Origin: Dermatemys mawii
Lineage: Eukaryota; Chordata; Testudines; Dermatemydidae
Direction of reading: 5' to 3'
Assembly: GCA_007922305.1 (NCBI GenBank)
Contig: ML677335.1
Coordinates: 35,451,545-35,515,544 of the forward strand
DNA: 64,000 nt
The notes below the pieces were generated by a model. The model ran no database searches. It was not told the DNA's origin and was given only the letters and a program-made list of their open reading frames with translations. A program made the translations under genes and the position numbers. Shown in pieces: positions 22,829 through 32,939 of the stretch. How positions within the stretch are numbered: the first letter of the stretch is position 1; the number at the start of each line of letters is the position of its first letter.

Positions 22829-25790
22829 AACAACTTTTTTCTCTGGGGAATTGGCTGTCACGTTTATTGTCCAAATCTTTTACTACTTTCATTCTAATTG
22901 TCTACCATATGCCCATTTTTATGTTCATTCTGTCCATCTCTGTCAAACACATCACTGAACATCTATGGCAATTCAGTACTTTCACTTAATCCTACCCTTG
23001 CTTCTGATTTAATAATCAATCCAGCATCCATTGAAATTTCCCTTGCCATCAATGAAAAAAAAGTTGGAGACTTTCATTTTTCTTTGTTTCAATCCTAGTA
23101 ACCACATTAAAAACAGTGAAAACCATCTCTTTCTAAAAGTGGGTGGAGGTACCACCTTATCTTTCCCAGGTGTCCAATTAGCAGTTTTTCAGACAATGAA
23201 CTCTTCCAGTTACACTTCATCAAGGAAGATAGGTGAGATTCATGATGCCTCTCTGGTACTTGTATATGCCAATCTCCTCAATGAAGTGAAAAGATTAAAG
23301 AGTGCCCAAAAGCTTCCTTCAAGCATCCTCTTTATTTAGACTTTCTCTCCTCTCCAGGAAGAAATTGAGGAACTTGGACAGTTACACTGATGTCAGAAAT
23401 GACCCGCACAATCTCAGTGGCACTTTTTTGTTTTTCACTGCCAACAAACATTGCTGCTTTTTTTTCCTCCTTTGGTAGTAGGCAGCCTCCTGGTGATAAC
23501 CTGCAATGTTTTTCTTTTATATTAGTTATTATGCATTAACCCTAAACTGATGGCAGTCTTGCTAGCTGTTGTCTTCCTGGTCTTGGCATTGTTTCACACA
23601 CTTCAGAGGAACAGGAAGGCAGTTCTCTGGTGTTAAATAATCACCTCATACAAGCGATTAGCATATGTTTTTGTGTTTTCTTTGTTAAATTAACTTGTTA
23701 ACCTTGCATCTCTTTAAATGTCTCAGTCAGATGGCACCAATTTACCTAGTAGTATATTAAAAGAATGTTCTGGCACTCTAATAATAAATTAGCATATGAA
23801 TGCCAGTTAGATGACAAGATTAACATAAAATAGAATTGCAAAAACGTGGAATGCCTGGAAAATCTGCATTGTACTGTCAAATTTCAAGATTCCATTACAA
23901 ACCTAATCCTAAAATTAACAAGGCACTGACTATCATTAAATATCAGTTTCCATTTCCCTTAGAACATGGAGAAAAGGTGGCCAATATTCTCTAATATTAG
24001 ACTACAAGGATATAAAGATGAGGAAGTTCATACAGTACAATTTAGTTTTAATCTACAAGGTGATATGAACTGGATATTTTTCTTCTTTTATGAGAGAAAG
24101 CAAGAAGGAAGAATCAAAGAAAGGGATTATCCTGTCATAACAAAAAGATAACATTCATTTTCTATCTAGCTTTAATGTGCAAATCAATCCTAATACTGTT
24201 CCTTGCTATTCATACACTAAGCTATTCATCCTGGAACAGCTGGAAGCTCTCCTGCCACTCCACCTGTGATATTTTCAGGATCAAAAGGGGAAACCTGTCA
24301 AATCTTTTATGCAAAATTAATTGACACAGGTGCTCCAAGGGGTGCGACCATTTGCTAGTTGTATTGATTAATGTAAATGAGTTAGCCACTCCCTCATGCC
24401 TCTTCATGGCCACTGGGTCTCTGCCCTGTCCTATATTTTCTCTCTTCCAGGCCCATTTCTATAGACTCCACACACTTGCTTATCTAATCACCACCCTTAT
24501 TGAGTCTGGGTTTATTTAAACAGAATACACTCAAAATAAAACTTAAAATCCCAAAAATCTGCCCCAGGGCATTGCTCTTACGAGCCTGGGTGAGCAAAAC
24601 AGCTCCTTCACAAAGTCTTTTTATCAGTTCTTAGGAGATGACGAACTCTGAAATATGGCTGGCTTTCAGCTGCCCTGTTCAGTGCTGACTCCCTTGCAGA
24701 CTTCTTGAGACAGATCCTTTCAAAGAGCTGCTTCAGCTCTCTTATTAGGAACCAGTTGGTTGAGGTTCCCTTCCCCTGCCATGTGTCTTTGGTTTGGTAA
24801 TTTAGCAAACCTCCTCCAGGTTTAACTTCTCCTGTAGGCAGTTCTCTCACACCCTTTGCTCTCTCACAGTAAATTACAATGAAACAATGCAAAGATCATT
24901 GTTTAATAATCTTCGTTAGCAAATTAAACAGCTTACAAATTCAAGGTTCTTTTCTGACTCTGTTCCAGTAGTTTCAGAGTTTTCATTTTCATTCTAAATT
25001 TTAGAACTAAAACCTTCAGAATTTCAACCATTTGGGGACACAGCAAAAAATCCATTTTCCTACTCTCTCTCCAATTACTAAAACCTATTGTTCTAGATTT
25101 TCAAAAGCACTCATCACTAATTTCCTAACAGCTTCATGTACCCATTGAACAGGAGAGAGGACAAGATATAGTCCTTTGTAAATGCACATGAGAGAGAATA
25201 CTTTTGGCAGAAGTGCACTTAGGTGCATTTTTAAACTCATGATCCACTGATATCTTTCCCAATAGCCTTTTTACCTTTTCCATGAACTAGTTTTGACCGA
25301 ATTCTCTATTTGCTTCTATTGCCTATTTTTGGACAACATATCCATATGAAATATCACCAGTATGAATAATTTACCTTAACTAACTGAACTGGTATAATTT
25401 CCTATTGTAATTTTGATAAAAAGTCTTATTTTGCATTGAAATCTTCTCTTTTCCAATGAAAATAGTCTTCCACCCTCTGAGATTGTTGTGATTTATTACG
25501 ATAGTCCTACACTCCCCCCTCTCCTGGGTAATAATATTTCCTGTGTGCACAGCATGTCAGATATGATCCAAAAGTATATTACGTAATACTAATATCGCTT
25601 TTGTTTTGTCATTCCATCAATATAATCTAGTAGCTCTGTCTTTTTTTTTAAAAAAAAAATGAGATGATTTCAATGATTTACTAGACTAATCCCTGGAATA
25701 ATTCAGTACATATTTCCTGGCTAGAACATCAAATATAAATTCAGTCCTGTTGAATGCTAAATGCTAATTTACTCAAAGATTCCATAATAC
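22829..25790. other. No gene seen in about 3 kb
   Basis: Open frames of up to about 100 codons (23031-23339, minus 24608-24892) show no domain. The region at 24420-24900 is somewhat richer in GC and could be a decayed LTR, but no ends were found. T runs occur near 23457. Confidence 0.35.
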
Positions 25791-26477
25791 TTGATAAAAT
25801 TAAGAGTGACATCAATAATGCCACTGAATTCAATGACTCACTCACACCTCCTGTGGGAAACAATTAAAGCTACTTCCTATGGCACATATAATTCCTTAGC
25901 AGCCTCTTGGAAAAAAACAAAATCTCTGAAGGATACTCACAGCTTCACAAAGGAGCAAATTAAAGTCTCCAAGAATATCTGCATGCAAACTGGGTCCTGT
26001 TATAAGCTTCATAAGCTTACTATCATCAGGAGGCAGCTTAATAGCCTTTTGATTGAAATAATGGACTATTTACTCCAGCTATGTATGCAACATTACTATG
26101 AGCAAAGTAATAAGCCTAGCAAAATATTAGCATATAAACATAAAGGCAATATTTTGCAAAACAGAGTTAGCAAAATAATTAATGGCAACAATGAAGTGCT
26201 ACACACAGAAAAAATCACTCATGATTCAAGAATGTGTATGATAAATGATACTTCTCAGATAGTAACCTCATATAAACATATTGGGACCTATCTTATCACA
26301 ATACATTTTGTGGTGTTTGATGCTGAGCAGTTTCAAAGCTTGGATATTCAAATTAGCGCTCATGAAGAAATACAAGCAATTTCAAATCAGCCTGTAGCAA
26401 ACATTTTCAGCCCATACATATGTATAATTATAAAGGGCCAGAATCTCAGATGGTGTAAATCCGTAGAGCACTGTTGA
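25791..26477 (+). pseudogene. L1-type LINE ORF2 fragment between the endonuclease and reverse transcriptase
   Basis: 228 codons are open, the longest uninterrupted frame outside the CACTG elements. The order of motifs fits the inter-domain part of L1-like ORF2: LLWETIKATSYGTY, then a basic helix-rich stretch, then QHYYEQSNKPSKILAYKHK (compare the YYEQGNKPSKLLA type motif of L1/Tx1 families). An ISAHEEIQAI segment before the reverse transcriptase would follow. The reverse transcriptase core itself is absent downstream. The start at 25791 is simply the first ATG of a truncated frame. Family assignment is by motif recall. Confidence 0.6.
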
Positions 26478-26510
26478 CTTCACTACAGCTATACTGGGAG
26501 GATTTTTTAA
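26430..26510. repeat. MITE scrap (gggccagaatctcagatggt type)
   Basis: gggccagaatctcagatggt, then gtaaatccgtagagcac and gacttcactacagctatact resemble the element at 5180-5258. The right arm is eroded. Confidence 0.4.
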
Positions 26511-26596
26511 TCTCTTTCTAAAGCATCAGGAATGGCCATGGCTGGAGTTCAGACACTGGATGGGGTGATTCAAGGCACTGAGGTGGCACCGAGCAT

Positions 26597-26614
26597 TCTC
26601 TCTCTCTCTCTCTC
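26597..26614. repeat. TC microsatellite
   Basis: An uninterrupted TC dinucleotide run of about nine units. Confidence 0.9.
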
Positions 26615-26773
26615 AGGTGATGTGCTGGCTTTTTCTTGTTCACATGCTCAGGGTCATCATACGTGGGGTCAGTAAGGAATTTTCTCCAAGTCAGTTTGGC
26701 AATGATTTTTTTGCCTTCCTCTGAAGCATATGGGCCAAGATAATATTTGTCTTTGAAAATAGGCTACCTTAAA

Positions 26774-27896
26774 TATATACTCCTAGGGGAATTCTGTACC
26801 ACTGCACAGGCATAATTAATGAGCTACATGTATTTTTGATTTTTTGCATAGAAAAAAGCTTCTGCTAGAAAGTTGCTGCAGTTCTGCCTTTTTCCCACCC
26901 CAGAGGGCACTGTAGAAACAGAAGAGAGCAGCAGCTTCCAGCCAGCTAGGGAAGAGAAAGATCCTGCCTTCTTCACAGTGCCAGTCAGGTCAGGAGCTAT
27001 GGGGAGACAGACAATGTAGGGCTACTGGAGGATCAGACAAGGGCCCATAATGATTAATGGGGGAGGACAGATTAGGGAAGGGGCTGAATGGGAGTGGAGG
27101 TGCAGGGCCATGGGGGGAGGGAGGTACAAGTTCACATGGTGATGGGGGATGGGGTGCAAGGCCACAAAGGGACAGGGGGTGCTGAGTGGGGCACATAGAC
27201 ACATGGTGGTGGGGAAGAGAGTACAGGACCACATAGGGACAGGGTCTGGCTGACTGGGGGCACAGAGACACATGGGTACAGGGTGGGGGTTACAAGGACA
27301 CATGGGGATTGGGGAGTGGGTGTTTGAGTGGGGGTAGAGGGACACATGTGGACAGGGAGTGCAAGGACACATGGGGCTGCAGGGACACATGGAGACAGGG
27401 GCAGATATGCCTCACTTAATGCCTCATACAAGGGGTCAGCCAGGATCTGTATAACAATCTCTCCCTGCCCCTCCAAAAAAACCCATTGCATACTTTTCCC
27501 ACACACACCCAATTACCCTAGAAGTTTAAGCCCAGGCTCCTTTCCAGCAATTACTTCCCTTTCCTTCAGCTCCTCTGTTACTCCTGACACCCCAAAGCCA
27601 TTGCACTACTTTTGAGAGGTCCAAGAAATATAGTTTTATATTGTAGTTTCAATGTATGATTACTCAGAGTTCTGTATTAATATACCTAGTAAAGATTCTG
27701 TCAAAAAAAATCCTGATTCTTTTTTGTTGTCTGTATTTTTAAAGACATACTTGCTGACATAAACGACCAAAATAATTGAATTATATTGTTGTGATTATAT
27801 TGTATTATTTTGACAAATAAAATATGCAGAATTTTGTAGAATTTGAAAATATTGTTCACAGAATTTTTTGGCACAGAATTCTCCCAGGAGTATATA
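26774..27896. mobile_element. About 1.1-kb non-autonomous TIR transposon flanked by TATATA
   Basis: The left end, ctcctaggggaattctgtac, is matched by the reverse complement of the right end, ctcctgggagaattctgtgc, as long imperfect TIRs. TATATA lies immediately outside both ends (26774-26779 and 27891-27896). A TA duplication is likely, but the true duplication length is ambiguous in this AT run. The right interior (ttttgacaaataaaatatgc, acagaattttttggcacaga) is a recalled turtle repeat. There is no transposase; the open frames come from a minisatellite inside. Confidence 0.75.
27000..27410. repeat. G-rich degenerate minisatellite
   Basis: About ten imperfect units are built round gga(c)acatgg(g)gacaggg and spacers such as gggtgcaagg. 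The plus strand is strongly purine rich (GGG runs) and the minus strand is cytosine rich. The 93-126 codon minus-strand frames (Pro/Cys/His-rich) are translations of the repeat and not genes. It may have expanded inside the TIR element that contains it. Confidence 0.8.
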
Positions 27897-27897
27897 A

Positions 27898-30426
27898 CAC
27901 TGGTCTACAATTTTTTAGAAGTTGTCTGCTTCAGAGATAAAATGTGATATTTATTATGTATTTTGATGTGCTGAATTCAAATATGGCAATTAAAACAACT
28001 GATTGGCTACTGTTTCTAAGATATTTAAGCTTTTACATTTTATGTCTATGTATATTGTGTAGATAGTAGAGTTTTAATCATAAATTGTAAACCTAGGTCT
28101 TTTCATGTGTTTATGGTTGCTTTACATGATAATATTTCACCTCTCCTGTTTATGTAACACTTTAAAAATCAGCAAAAGGGTTCTATAAATAAAATGTATT
28201 ATGAAACAAAAGGCAAAAAACTATTATGTACATAGTTTAGTCCTATTCAGTGTCTACTCAGCGCTTCTTGGCTTGTCTCTTGTATTCACTAAATGGAGCA
28301 TCTCTTGTCACTGTCCAGCAATAGTCTGCAAGCATTGATGGGCTTCATTTGCCCTGATAGCGTTTCTCCATTGTTGCAATGTCCTGGTGAAATCGCTTGC
28401 CGTGCTCGTCGCTCACTGCTCCGCAGTTCGGTGGAAAAAAATCTAGATGAGAGTGCAAAAAATGTATCTTTAGTGACATGTTGCAACCAAGGCTTTTGTA
28501 TGCCTTGAGGAGGTTTTCCACCAACAACCTGTAGTTGTCTGCCTTGTTGTTTCCGAGAAAATGTATTGCCACTGATTGGAAGGCTTTCCATGCTGTCTTT
28601 TCCTTGCCACGCAGCGCATGGTCAGATGCATTATATCGAAGAAGTTCACAAATCTGAGGACCAACAAAGACACCTTCCTTTATCTTAGCTTCACTTAACC
28701 TTGGAAATTTTCCACAGAGGTATTTGAAAGCTGCTTGTGTTTTGTCAGTGGCCTTGACAAAGTTCTTCATCAGACCCAGCTTGATGTGTAAGGGTGGTAA
28801 CAAAATCTTCTTTGATTCAACAAGTGGTAGATACTGAACACTTTTCCTCCCAGGCTCCAATGACTGTCAGAGTGGCCAATCTTTCTTGATATAGTGGGAA
28901 TCTCTTGCACGACTATCCCATTCACAGAAAAAACAGCAGTACTTTGTGTATCCAGTCTGCAGACCAAGCAAGAGAGCAACAACCTTAAAATCGCCACAAA
29001 GCTGCCACTGATGTTGGTCATAGTTTATGCACCTCAAAAGTTGTTTCATGTTGTCATAGGTTTCCTTCATATGGACTGCATGACCAACTGGAATTGATGG
29101 CAAAACAGCTTTAAGACTCGTCTGCGATGAATCAATGAAGAGTCTCCACTCATCTGGATCATGAACGATGTTGAGGGCTGCCATCACACCATCGATGTTG
29201 TTGCAGGCTACAAGATCACCTTCCATGAAGAAGAATGGGACAAGATCCTTTTGACGGTCACGGAACATGGAAACCCTAACATCACCTGTCAGGAGATTCC
29301 ACTGCTGTAGTCTGGAGCCCAACAGCTCTGCCTTACTCTTGGGTAGATCCAAATCCCTGACAAGGTCATTCAGTTCAGCTTGTGTTATGAGGTGTGGTTC
29401 AGAGGAGGAGGATGGGAGAAAATGTGGGTCCTGTGACACTGATGGTTCAGGACCGGAAGTTTCATCCTCTTCCTCTTCCTCGTCTGACTCAAGTGAGAAT
29501 GATTCTGGTGCATCAGGAACCGGCAGTCCTTCTCCGTGGGGTATTGGGCGTATAGCTGATGGAATGTTTGGATAATGCACAGTTCACTTTTTCTTCTTTG
29601 ACACACCTTTCCCAACTGGAGGCACCATGCAGAAGTAACAATTGCTGGTATGATCTGTTGGCTCTCTCCAAATCATTGGCACTGCAAAAGGCATAGATTT
29701 CCTTTTCCTGTTCAACCACTGGCAAAGATTTGTTGCACAAGTGTTGCAGCATATGTGTGGGGCCCACCTCTTGTCCTGATCTCCAGTTTTGCAGCCAAAA
29801 TAAAGGTGATAGGCTCTCTTAACCATAGTGGTTAGACTGCGCTTTTGTGATGCAAAAGTCACTTCATCACAAACATAGCAGAAGTTATCTGCACTGTTCA
29901 CACAAGTACGAGGCATCTCTGCTCACTTTGGCTAAACAGAAATGTGTCCCTTTGCAAAATCAGACACTGACAAATAAGAAAGCACGACACTGTATGATTT
30001 CTAGAGCTGATATAGGGCAATTTGTTCAGCAGAGTGATGTAAGCTTCGTTATGATTGCATCATCCATGACTTCTAGGAATAACATGATGCAATTCATATC
30101 ATGTATGACCCAATACCAGCTTCAGATTGCATCATTCATTGTTTTGCCTAAAAAGCAAGTACTGTCCAAACCCAGCCATAGATTTATTCATAGATCCAGT
30201 CAAAGATGTATTTCAGTCATTTCTGGTTTAAATTGAGATCTCTTCCCTTTATAACTCACTTATCCTCCGCCATTCCCATGTCAAGGGTTGTATATACAGA
30301 CCCAACAGCATATCTTGAAAACTAGAGCCAATCAACAATTTTAAGCATCATTTTCGTTCTCAGTGACCCAGAATTAGTAAAGTTTGACTACATTTATTTC
30401 AAAAGCATTTTGGCTGTAGAGCAGTG
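27898..30426 (-). mobile_element. CACTG-ended DNA transposon, copy 2, inverted (2529 bp)
   Basis: It is the same element as 1302-3846 on the other strand, with ends CACTGGTCTACA at 27898 and TGTAGAGCAGTG finishing at 30426. Flanking triplets are TAA (27895-27897) and CAA (30427-30429), one mismatch from a 3-bp duplication. It starts one base past the TATATA of the TIR element on its left, so it inserted at that element's edge or shared its target. By eye it is very close to copy 1: the 110-codon N-terminal part differs at two residues. Confidence 0.85.
28250..29916 (-). pseudogene. CACTG transposon protein, copy 2, several stops
   Basis: The ATG at 29914-29916 opens the cysteine-rich domain, ended by TGA at 29584-29586, the same site as in copy 1. 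The frame then reopens through the acidic linker and into the transposase (29580 to 28867) without the 4-nt loss of copy 1. Private lesions: a 21-nt in-frame deletion (seven residues around LHNGN) near 29105, a TGA in place of a CGA arginine near 28864-28866, a TGA in place of TGG near 28342-28344, and a TGA at the CGA near the C-terminus (about 28258). The C-to-T or G-to-A pattern fits methylated CpG decay. It is not functional. Confidence 0.8.
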
Positions 30427-30429
30427 CAA

Positions 30430-31020
30430 TATAGGAATCATCAACCCCACCATATGATCTCTTGTCCCTTTCTGGAGTTTGCTAGAAAAAGAAATATGGA
30501 CGTTCAGAAACCAGTGTTTGTGGGGTTTTATTTTATGCCAGTATAACTTAGAATCCCACAAACTATGGCTTTCCAGTCCATATGCTACCCCTTCCTATTC
30601 TGTGTTCAGTTAACACATCCATTTTGCCTTCTCATACCATCTCCAGGGTTTCCTTTATGGAATTGCTGGCTTTATTCAGATATTCTAGCTTTGAAGGTGA
30701 ATGTTCATCTATATCATATTACTTGATTTATTTGTGGTGCTCTACTGGGTTTTATTGTATTAGTTGGAAGTTTTCCTTCTTTATTTTTTAAAAACCTGAA
30801 ATGGCTGTTTCATGTACCTTTATCAGCATAACATTTTCTCCTAGCTGATATTATGTGCTAATATATCACAGCTTAACTTGATTGTAATCACTGTTTTATA
30901 GTATTCAAGCTTTTGGTATTAATGTCAGCTCAGAATTTAAGTACCTTTACAAATCAGTTACACTTTTTTACACACACACACACAAAAAAAATAAATAAAA
31001 AACAAGCACCATCCCCCTTC
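30430..31020. other. No gene; a CA-rich and A-rich run near 30973-30998
   Basis: A (CA)n tract merges into A-rich sequence at 30973-30998. Nothing else is recognised. Confidence 0.4.
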
Positions 31021-31024
31021 CACC

Positions 31025-32270
31025 TTGAAAAATAGACATACTGACCAAGGTAGGTAAAGTAATACCTCTCCAGTCATAGGGAGGAAAGGAATGGTGGGCA
31101 GAAGACAGCTGTGTGTGTATGTCATGAGGAGGAGGGATTGTTACCGGGTTACAGATTGCTGCAATAAGCCATACATTCAGTGTCTCTCTTCAGTCCATTA
31201 TTTTTAGTGTCTAGGAAAGTTATGAATTTAAGCTCCAGGCTCATCTTTTGAAAGTGTTGTGCAGGTTTCCTTTGAGGATGAGGATTGATAGGTCAGAAAG
31301 AGAGTGATGACTTTGTGAAAAGTATTCGCCAAAGGTTCTGTTGTTGTTTTGCCTTATCATTTTCCTGTGAGATGTCATTTGAGAGCACAGTGATTGTCTG
31401 ATTTCACCACATAATTGATACTGGGGCATTTAGTTTACTGGATGAGATATAGCACATGTTGTGACAGGCATGTATAGGCCCTTGGATATTGAAAAGTGTG
31501 TTGTAGTAGGTGCGGATCATTGTATTAGTGAGGATATGTCCACAGGTTTTGCATATGTTGTTTTGGCAGTGTCTGGTGCAGTTCTGAATTGCTGTGTCCT
31601 GATCTGTTCAGAGTTCGCTGCTCATGGCGAGCTTGGAGGATTGAGGGGGATGGGACTTATTTGAAGGCCAGAAGAGGGGAAAGATTTATTTCAGGATGGG
31701 AACCCCATTTAATATGGGTTGTAGTTGTTTGATGATTCTCCGAATGTTTTCCAGTGTGGGTGGTAGGCGACAACTGGGGTGTAGTGTTAGAGGGGATTTC
31801 ATTTCTGTATTGAAGCAGGTACTCTCAGGATATTTGGGTGGCCCATTCCATGAATCTATTTACTTCTCTGGAGGAGAGTCCTTGTTTGATGAAGATGGTT
31901 TTGAGTGTGTTAAGATGTATATCCAGGACTTTCTCCTTAGCATATTCTCTGGTATCTGTGTGCCTGGCTGTAGATAACAGATTTCTGGGTGTGTTTGGGG
32001 TGGTTACTGGATCAGTGAAGATATGTGTGATTATCCACGGGTTTCTTGTATATGACTGTCTGCAGGGTTCCATTACTGAAGCTGATCATGGTGTTCAGGA
32101 AGTTCATGCTGGTGTGGGAGTGTTCCAGAGATAATTTAATGGACGGGTGGTGGGGTTGAAGTTGTAGTGGAAATCTGAGGAAGATTAAGTCAGAGGATGA
32201 AAATATCATTAATGTATCCCAGGCATATCATTGGTTTTGTGGTGCATTTATACTGATATTATTAATAAAT
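31025..32270 (-). mobile_element. Penelope-like retroelement fragment, minus orientation
   Basis: Read on the minus strand it runs from the end of the reverse transcriptase region (FLNTMISFSNGTLQTVIYKK near 32110) through a linker (31825-32073) to a decayed GIY-YIG domain (GEIRQSLCSQMTSHRKMIRQ near 31390). It ends with the C-terminal segment and part of the 3' tail. Stops and frameshifts separate the pieces. The family differs from the 16.6-kb element. Confidence 0.75.
31241..32209 (-). pseudogene. Penelope-like protein remnants (reverse transcriptase end and GIY-YIG)
   Basis: Three open pieces in order on the minus strand: 32209-32012 (the conserved FLNT...NGTLQTVIYKKPVDNHTYLH segment just after the reverse transcriptase core), 32073-31825 (linker with EYAKEKVLDIHLNTLKTIFI) and 31429-31241 (GIY-YIG with a degraded YIG and an SQMTSHRK helix). 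Plus-strand frames here are shadows. It is dead by frameshift. Confidence 0.7.
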
Positions 32271-32274
32271 GACA

Positions 32275-32935
32275 AAACTATCACATCACTTCTGGGTGAA
32301 CACTTTTCACAACATGATCATGCCATATCTGACCTATCAGTCCTCATTCTCAAAGAAAACCTGCACAACACTTTCAAAAGATGAGCCTGAGAGCTTTTTT
32401 TCATAATTTTGCTAGACACTTAACATCATGGACTGAATAGAAACACTGGGTTTATGGCTTATTGCAGCAATCTAAAACTCAGTAACAACTTCCCCAGATG
32501 TTTCCCTCCTTCCCCTCATTCCATTCCTTCCTATGACTGGAAGGCTGTTAATGGGCCACTTCACATTGAATGGTCCCTTGAAATATGTTAACTACTTACA
32601 CTAAACAATCTGTTCCATGTTGTATTCAGCTCTGACACACTGATTAAGTTTCCCAGACCTGAAGAAGAGCACTGTGTAATTTCAAAAACTTTTCTCTCTC
32701 ACCAACAGAATTTGGTCCAATAAAAGATATTACCTCATCCACCTTGTCTCTCAAGGAGTTCCAGAACAATTTGTACAGTGGGGGTGCTGAGAGCCATTTA
32801 ACCAAACTGCAAACCCTGGATAGAATGGAAACCACTTCAAGTCAGGTACTCCTAGTTACAGAATCTATGTGTCGCTCTAATATACTGGGACCAACACAAC
32901 TACAACAACACAGAAGACATAGTGTTCAGAAGTCT
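32275..32935 (+). mobile_element. Penelope-like 3' end, plus orientation, facing the copy at 31025
   Basis: 32291-32480 repeats, in the other direction, the coding end found at 31150-31340: ggtgaacacttttcacaaca, gaaaacctgcacaacacttt and atggcttattgcagcaatct are shared. It continues into the characteristic tail: ctgacacactgattaagttt, agacctgaagaagagcactg and ccaataaaagatattacctc, ending ctgggaccaacacaactaca near 32905. A foreign piece of about 117 bp interrupts the tail at 32753. Confidence 0.8.
32753..32869. mobile_element. Small insertion inside the Penelope-like tail
   Basis: The tail normally reads straight from ccaccttgtctctc to taatatactgggacc. Here about 117 bp intervene (aaggagttccagaacaattt, cagtgggggtgctgagagcc, gaaaccacttcaagtcaggt). 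I recall this as a separate chelonian repeat. TGTCTCTC (32745-32752) and TGTCGCTC (32870-32877) may be a diverged 8-bp duplication, which would fit a hAT-type element. Confidence 0.5.
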
Positions 32936-32939
32936 TTGT

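Noticed and set aside
27000..27410. CRISPR-like spaced repeats
   Set aside because: Units are degenerate and contiguous with variable spacing, in a vertebrate genome. This is a minisatellite.
27022..27512. Pro/Cys/His-rich frames of 93-126 codons on the minus strand
   Set aside because: They are translations of the G-rich minisatellite and repeat the same short unit in several frames.
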